A stretch of 64,000 nucleotides of DNA. It comes from Sunxiuqinia indica (lineage in GTDB: Bacteria; Bacteroidota; Bacteroidia; Bacteroidales; Prolixibacteraceae). Of the stretch, positions 60,906 through 64,000 are shown in pieces. A program made the translations under genes and the position numbers. Location: assembly GCF_009847015.1 (NCBI RefSeq), contig NZ_WVEM01000015.1:50003-114002 (forward strand), written 5' to 3'. Under the pieces are notes generated by a model that was not told the DNA's origin, made no database searches, and saw only the letters and a program-made list of their open reading frames with translations. Numbering within the stretch: position 1 is the first letter of the stretch; the number at the start of each line of letters is the position of its first letter.

Positions 60906-61646
60906 ATGAAAAAAAATGTGTCCATATTCGTAGTAGTGGCGTTTTTTATTTCATGTTCCGGGGTGAAAAAATCGAATGAAAGGGAGTTAAGGGTATTTGC
61001 TGCAGCAAGCTTAACTGATGTCATTACCGACATTGCTGAAAATTTTGAGCAGGAGTACGATGTAACTGTAAAACTGAATTTAGCCGCATCGGGGACTTTA
61101 GCTCGCCAGATTGACCAGGGAGCTGAAGCCGACGTGTATCTTTCGGCAAATAAAAACTGGATGGACTTTTTGGTGGACAATCAGAAGACAAAGGAAACAG
61201 CTGTTTTTGCAAAAAACGATTTGGTTTTGATTTCACCACAGAACAAGGACTTCCGATTTGAAAAGGTAGACTCATTATTGACGAATTCCGAGAGTAAAAT
61301 TGCAATTGGAGATCCGGGCTTTGTGCCGGCTGGTAAATATGCCATTCAGGTTTTCGATTATTACCAGCTCAATATCGACGATCGTTATTTGCAAAGCCAG
61401 AATGTTCGTTCCGCTTTAATGATGGTTGAATTGGAAGAAGCTGATTTTGGCGTGGTCTATAAAACTGATGCCCTGCAATCGAAAAAGGTGAAAGTGATTT
61501 ATACCTTTCCTGAGGAAACACACAAACCAGTGGAATACTTTCGAGCACTAATTTCGGATAAAGATTTGGCGAAGCAATTTTACGATTATCTTTATTCCGC
61601 AGAAACAGAGAACGTGTTAACCAATTATTCATTTATTATCGATTGA
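60906..61646 (+). CDS. modA: Molybdate ABC transporter substrate-binding lipoprotein
   Basis: 246-residue lipoprotein (VVVAFFISC, Cys17) capturing molybdate or tungstate. Typical ModA start LRVFAAASLTDVITDIAENFE, then LAASGTLARQIDQGAEADVYLSAN with the oxyanion Ser/Ala pattern, IAIGDPGFVPAGKYAIQ and ADFGVVYKTDALQS. Start is ATG 60906, not the TTG at 60873 that lies inside the HEPN-like gene. Its stop overlaps the TTG start of modB. Periplasmic side of the inner membrane. Confidence 0.95.
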   Translation: MKKNVSIFVVVAFFISCSGVKKSNERELRVFAAASLTDVITDIAENFEQEYDVTVKLNLAASGTLARQIDQGAEADVYLSANKNWMDFLVDNQKTKETAVFAKNDLVLISPQNKDFRFEKVDSLLTNSESKIAIGDPGFVPAGKYAIQVFDYYQLNIDDRYLQSQNVRSALMMVELEEADFGVVYKTDALQSKKVKVIYTFPEETHKPVEYFRALISDKDLAKQFYDYLYSAETENVLTNYSFIID

Positions 61647-62350
61647 CTGAATTATTATCCATAGGATTAACAAACGCAGAGTGGTCAGCTTTGGCAATTT
61701 CAGTCAGGGTGTCGTTACTCTGCGCTTTTATTTCATTGCCTTTTGCCGTTGTTTTTGGATGGATTCTGGCTCGAAAGGATTTCAAATTAAAAGCTTTTGT
61801 TGAGGCATTCTTGCATGTTCCCATGGTAATGCCACCGGTTACCACTGGTTACGTGTTGCTTTTGGTATTTGGTGCTCACGGCTTCTTGGGCGAATTCTTA
61901 AACGAATATTTCGGAATCAAAATAGCCTTTAGTTTTACCGCGGCCGTTATTGCTTCTATTATTGTGTCGTTCCCATTGGCTGTTCGGGCTGTTAAGCAGG
62001 CCATCGAAATGGTGGATGAGCGCTTGGAAGATGCCGCAGAAATTTTAGGAGCAGGGCGCGTTAAAGTTTTTTTTACGATCACCGTTCCTTTGGCTTTCCC
62101 GGGAATATTAAGTGGCTTTCTGCTGAGCTTTACCCGTAGCTTGGGAGAGTTTGGCGCAACCATCACCTTTGCCGGCAATATTTTTGGCGAAACGCGAACC
62201 ATCCCATTGGCTTTGTTTTCGGCCATGCAAACCCCGGGAAAGGAAGGTGAGGCATTTCGCCTGATGCTTATTTCTATTGTGATCTCATTTATTGCCATGC
62301 TGGCTTCGGAGTTGGTTAATCGTCGCTATCAAAAATCAGTTAAAGTATGA
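61643..62350 (+). CDS. modB: Molybdate ABC transporter permease
   Basis: 235-residue inner-membrane permease with about five or six helices. BPD-type motif EAAEILGAGRVKVFFTITVPLAFPGILSGFLLSF, with the EAA loop DERLEDAAEILGAG, and TRSLGEFGATITFAGN, the ModB signature. It starts with TTG at 61643 overlapping the modA stop; no ATG occurs before residue 62, so TTG initiation coupled to modA is likely. It overlaps modC (ATGA at 62347). Confidence 0.95.
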   Translation: MTELLSIGLTNAEWSALAISVRVSLLCAFISLPFAVVFGWILARKDFKLKAFVEAFLHVPMVMPPVTTGYVLLLVFGAHGFLGEFLNEYFGIKIAFSFTAAVIASIIVSFPLAVRAVKQAIEMVDERLEDAAEILGAGRVKVFFTITVPLAFPGILSGFLLSFTRSLGEFGATITFAGNIFGETRTIPLALFSAMQTPGKEGEAFRLMLISIVISFIAMLASELVNRRYQKSVKV

Positions 62351-63438
62351 GTAGGCCTGTTTATGTCGATATAAAATACAGGCGCGGAAACTTTCTGCTA
62401 CAGATGAAAGATTTTATTCCCGAAGGAATAGTCGGCATATTTGGCCCATCTGGTTCGGGCAAATCTTCGCTGCTAAAAATATTGGCTGGCATTGAATTTC
62501 CAGACGACGGGCAGATTATTATTCGTGGGCACGAGTTTTATAATCGGTCGTGCAAAATAAAGGTGCCTGCCCGAAAACGAAAAGTAGGACTGGTTTTTCA
62601 GGAAGGGCGACTGTTTCCGCACATGACTGTACGAAAGAACTTATTGTATGGTCACGACTCCGATTCTTCCATTAGTTTGAAAGAAGTGGTTGACCTTCTG
62701 GAAATCGATCACTTGCTGGATAAGAAGCCGGATCAATGTTCTGGTGGCGAAAAGCAACGCATCGCTATTGGTCGCATGTTATTAAATTCCCCCGAGGTGT
62801 TAATGTTGGATGAACCATTTTCAGCGCTCGATCAACGCTTGCGACGTAATATAATACCGTATCTCATAAAAATCCATGAAAAATACCGCTTGCCCATCTG
62901 GGTAGTTAGTCACGATATTGCGGACCTGTTAATGCTCACCAGCCAATTAATAATTATTAGTAATGGACGAATCCTGGGGAGTGGAAACTATTATGACTTG
63001 CTTTTTGATTCCGTTGTCGGGCCGATTCTCCAACAGGAAGAAGAAATAAATTCGGTTCGGTTGAAAGCACAAAGTATAGATGTTGTCAATGGAATGACAG
63101 CCTTTTATTATTATTCTGACTACTCTTCCAATTATTTAATGGTGGATGTTGAGGAGCAATTAGTCCCCGATGACCAGTTAATAATAAGTATTGCTCCACA
63201 AAATATTAGCCTTTCGTTAGATCGCGTTGATGCTATTTCAACAAGAAATCAGTTACAAGGGGCAATAACTTCGATAAACAGAGTAGGCAAAAAGGTGTTT
63301 TGCATGGTTAATATTGGCTTCCCGGTTTTAGTTGAAATTACCAGCTCATCAATGGAACGAATGAATTTAGAAGAAGGTAAACAAGTGTTTTGTCTGATCA
63401 AGTCGAGTAGCATCAAAATATTAAGCATTGGTAAGTGA
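62347..63438 (+). CDS. modC: Molybdate ABC transporter ATP-binding protein
   Basis: 363-residue ATPase energising ModB. Walker A GPSGSGKSS (33-41), Q-loop FQEGRLFP, signature CSGGEKQRIAIGRML, Walker B VLMLDEPFSALD, switch His in WVVSHDIADL. The C-terminal part (about 290-360, PQNISLSLDR..AISTRNQLQGAITSI) is a TOBE/MOP-like molybdate-binding regulatory domain, as in E. coli ModC. End of the nif/mod run; 560 bp of non-coding DNA follow. Confidence 0.95.
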   Translation: MSRPVYVDIKYRRGNFLLQMKDFIPEGIVGIFGPSGSGKSSLLKILAGIEFPDDGQIIIRGHEFYNRSCKIKVPARKRKVGLVFQEGRLFPHMTVRKNLLYGHDSDSSISLKEVVDLLEIDHLLDKKPDQCSGGEKQRIAIGRMLLNSPEVLMLDEPFSALDQRLRRNIIPYLIKIHEKYRLPIWVVSHDIADLLMLTSQLIIISNGRILGSGNYYDLLFDSVVGPILQQEEEINSVRLKAQSIDVVNGMTAFYYYSDYSSNYLMVDVEEQLVPDDQLIISIAPQNISLSLDRVDAISTRNQLQGAITSINRVGKKVFCMVNIGFPVLVEITSSSMERMNLEEGKQVFCLIKSSSIKILSIGK

Positions 63439-63500
63439 TTGTTTTTTAGGGCGTACCGGAGCATCTTCTGAAAAAGGTTAAAAATAAATTACAAAAGGTA

Positions 63501-63530
63501 TTGTGAGACCGGAAAAGGTCTCTATATTTG
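63501..63530 (+). promoter_or_regulatory. Promoter P1 of putative rRNA operon leader
   Basis: TTGT at 63501 and TATATTTG at 63523-63530, spacer 18 nt. The spacer is filled by a perfect dyad GAGACC/GGTCTC (63505-63522). Confidence 0.6.
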
Positions 63531-63634
63531 CAGCCGCTTTGAGAGACATACTGGTCAGCCAGATGTTTCTGGATGCAGCGTTCTAAAGGGGTTTGAGGGG
63601 TATTGCGGAGGCTGAAAATAGTTTTTCAAAAACG

Positions 63635-63666
63635 TTTGGAAGTTTCAGAAATAACGCTTTACTTTG
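63635..63666 (+). promoter_or_regulatory. Promoter P2 of putative rRNA operon leader
   Basis: TTTG at 63635 and TTACTTTG near 63659-63666. The -7 element has one base fewer than TAnnTTTG between TA and TTTG, so this is weaker than P1 and P3. Confidence 0.4.
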
Positions 63667-63795
63667 CACTCGCTTTTCGGAGCAACGTTCAACGACATTT
63701 TGAGAGGATCAGTTATAACCTTTTTAGGTTTGTTTTCGTAACAGAGAAGCTGGTTTTCGGCGACAAAAAAAAGAATAGAAAAAGCGCTTATATAT

Positions 63796-63826
63796 TTTGC
63801 AGAAATAAAAAAGCTTTCTAACTTTG
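63796..63826 (+). promoter_or_regulatory. Promoter P3 of putative rRNA operon leader
   Basis: TTTG at 63796-63799, exactly 19 nt, then TAACTTTG at 63819-63826: a perfect match to TTTG-N19-TAnnTTTG. Three stacked promoters are usual for rRNA operons. Confidence 0.8.
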
Positions 63827-64000
63827 CCGCCCCGAACGATTGAAACGGTTTACACCGGGAAGGTTGACAGGGAGTTCAAAATCGACATATCAGCAAGAAG
63901 TACACAGAAGCCGCGGTGATGAGTTGCGGTTATTTTTTGCCACAAATAGTTCATTGAAAATATTGAAAAAGTAGAAAGATAAGGAAGAATTGCGAATTAA
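63827..64000 (+). other. Leader resembling the region upstream of 16S rRNA
   Basis: The final 175 bp are non-coding and include TAGTTCATTGAAAATATTGA, similar to the boxA-like leader that precedes 16S rRNA in Bacteroidota, followed by an A-rich tract. The rRNA itself begins beyond the window, so this is an inference. Confidence 0.5.

Noticed and set aside
63603..63821. A 72-codon plus-strand frame in the rRNA-type leader
   Set aside because: It spans promoters P2 and P3, is basic and phenylalanine-rich, and looks like chance translation of leader DNA.

Overview
The window reads as the chromosome of a member of the Bacteroidota, probably an anaerobic or facultative marine or sediment lineage of the Marinilabiliales/Prolixibacteraceae type (inference). 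The evidence is a SusC/SusD polysaccharide utilization locus with a hybrid two-component regulator, many lipoproteins with Bacteroidota-style signals, a Bacteroidota TonB-family protein, weak Shine-Dalgarno use, and promoters of the TTTG-N19-TAnnTTTG type.

Layout, left to right. 1-7.3 kb (minus strand): the 3'-truncated dnaE, recX, a double ABC ATPase of the ModF/PhrA type preceded by an array of 21-bp repeats, a DUF2007 protein and a TonB-like protein. 7.6-13.1 kb: a GH95 fucosidase, a secreted NTF2-like protein, a tyrosine recombinase remnant, a CorA-type transporter and a remnant of gnd with a large internal deletion. 13.2-33 kb (all minus): tal and tkt, then an arabinan utilization locus made of two GH51 and three GH43 enzymes, SusD, SusC and a 1423-residue hybrid two-component sensor. 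Arabinose released by the locus would enter the pentose phosphate route served by tkt and tal. 33-41 kb: two tandem Tat-exported Gfo/Idh/MocA oxidoreductases, a peroxiredoxin, a TonB-dependent receptor and a lipoprotein TIM-barrel isomerase. 41-48.9 kb (minus): a cell-wall type cluster (GHL10 hydrolase, GT2, DUF4922, SpoIID, AmpG-like MFS), then a CNNM/CBS membrane protein.

49.4-63.4 kb (all plus): a compact nitrogen fixation and molybdate locus, nifH-nifI1-nifI2-nifD-nifK, nifE-nifN-nifB, a thioredoxin-like [2Fe-2S] ferredoxin, nifV, a ModE-like regulator, a HEPN-like protein of unknown role, and modA-modB-modC. NifI1/NifI2 between nifH and nifD and the long NifD are typical of the anaerobe/methanogen type of Mo-nitrogenase. 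No nifA, nifU or nifS is visible. The last 0.5 kb holds stacked Bacteroidota-type promoters and a leader that resembles the region upstream of an rRNA operon; the rRNA itself would lie outside the window.

The most unusual signal is a nearly identical 99-bp element placed directly in front of two unrelated genes, the AmpG-like transporter (42.25 kb, minus) and the nif ferredoxin (58.62 kb, plus). Each copy contains a 23-codon open frame, ends 18 nt before the downstream ATG, and runs exactly from one start codon to the next. A decayed third copy lies in tandem upstream of the first. This looks like an undescribed leader-ORF regulatory element or small-protein family. Other notable points are the 21-bp repeat array, the gnd deletion remnant, a hairpin between nifK and nifE, phased short repeats upstream of nifH, and the HEPN-like gene inside the nif/mod operon.
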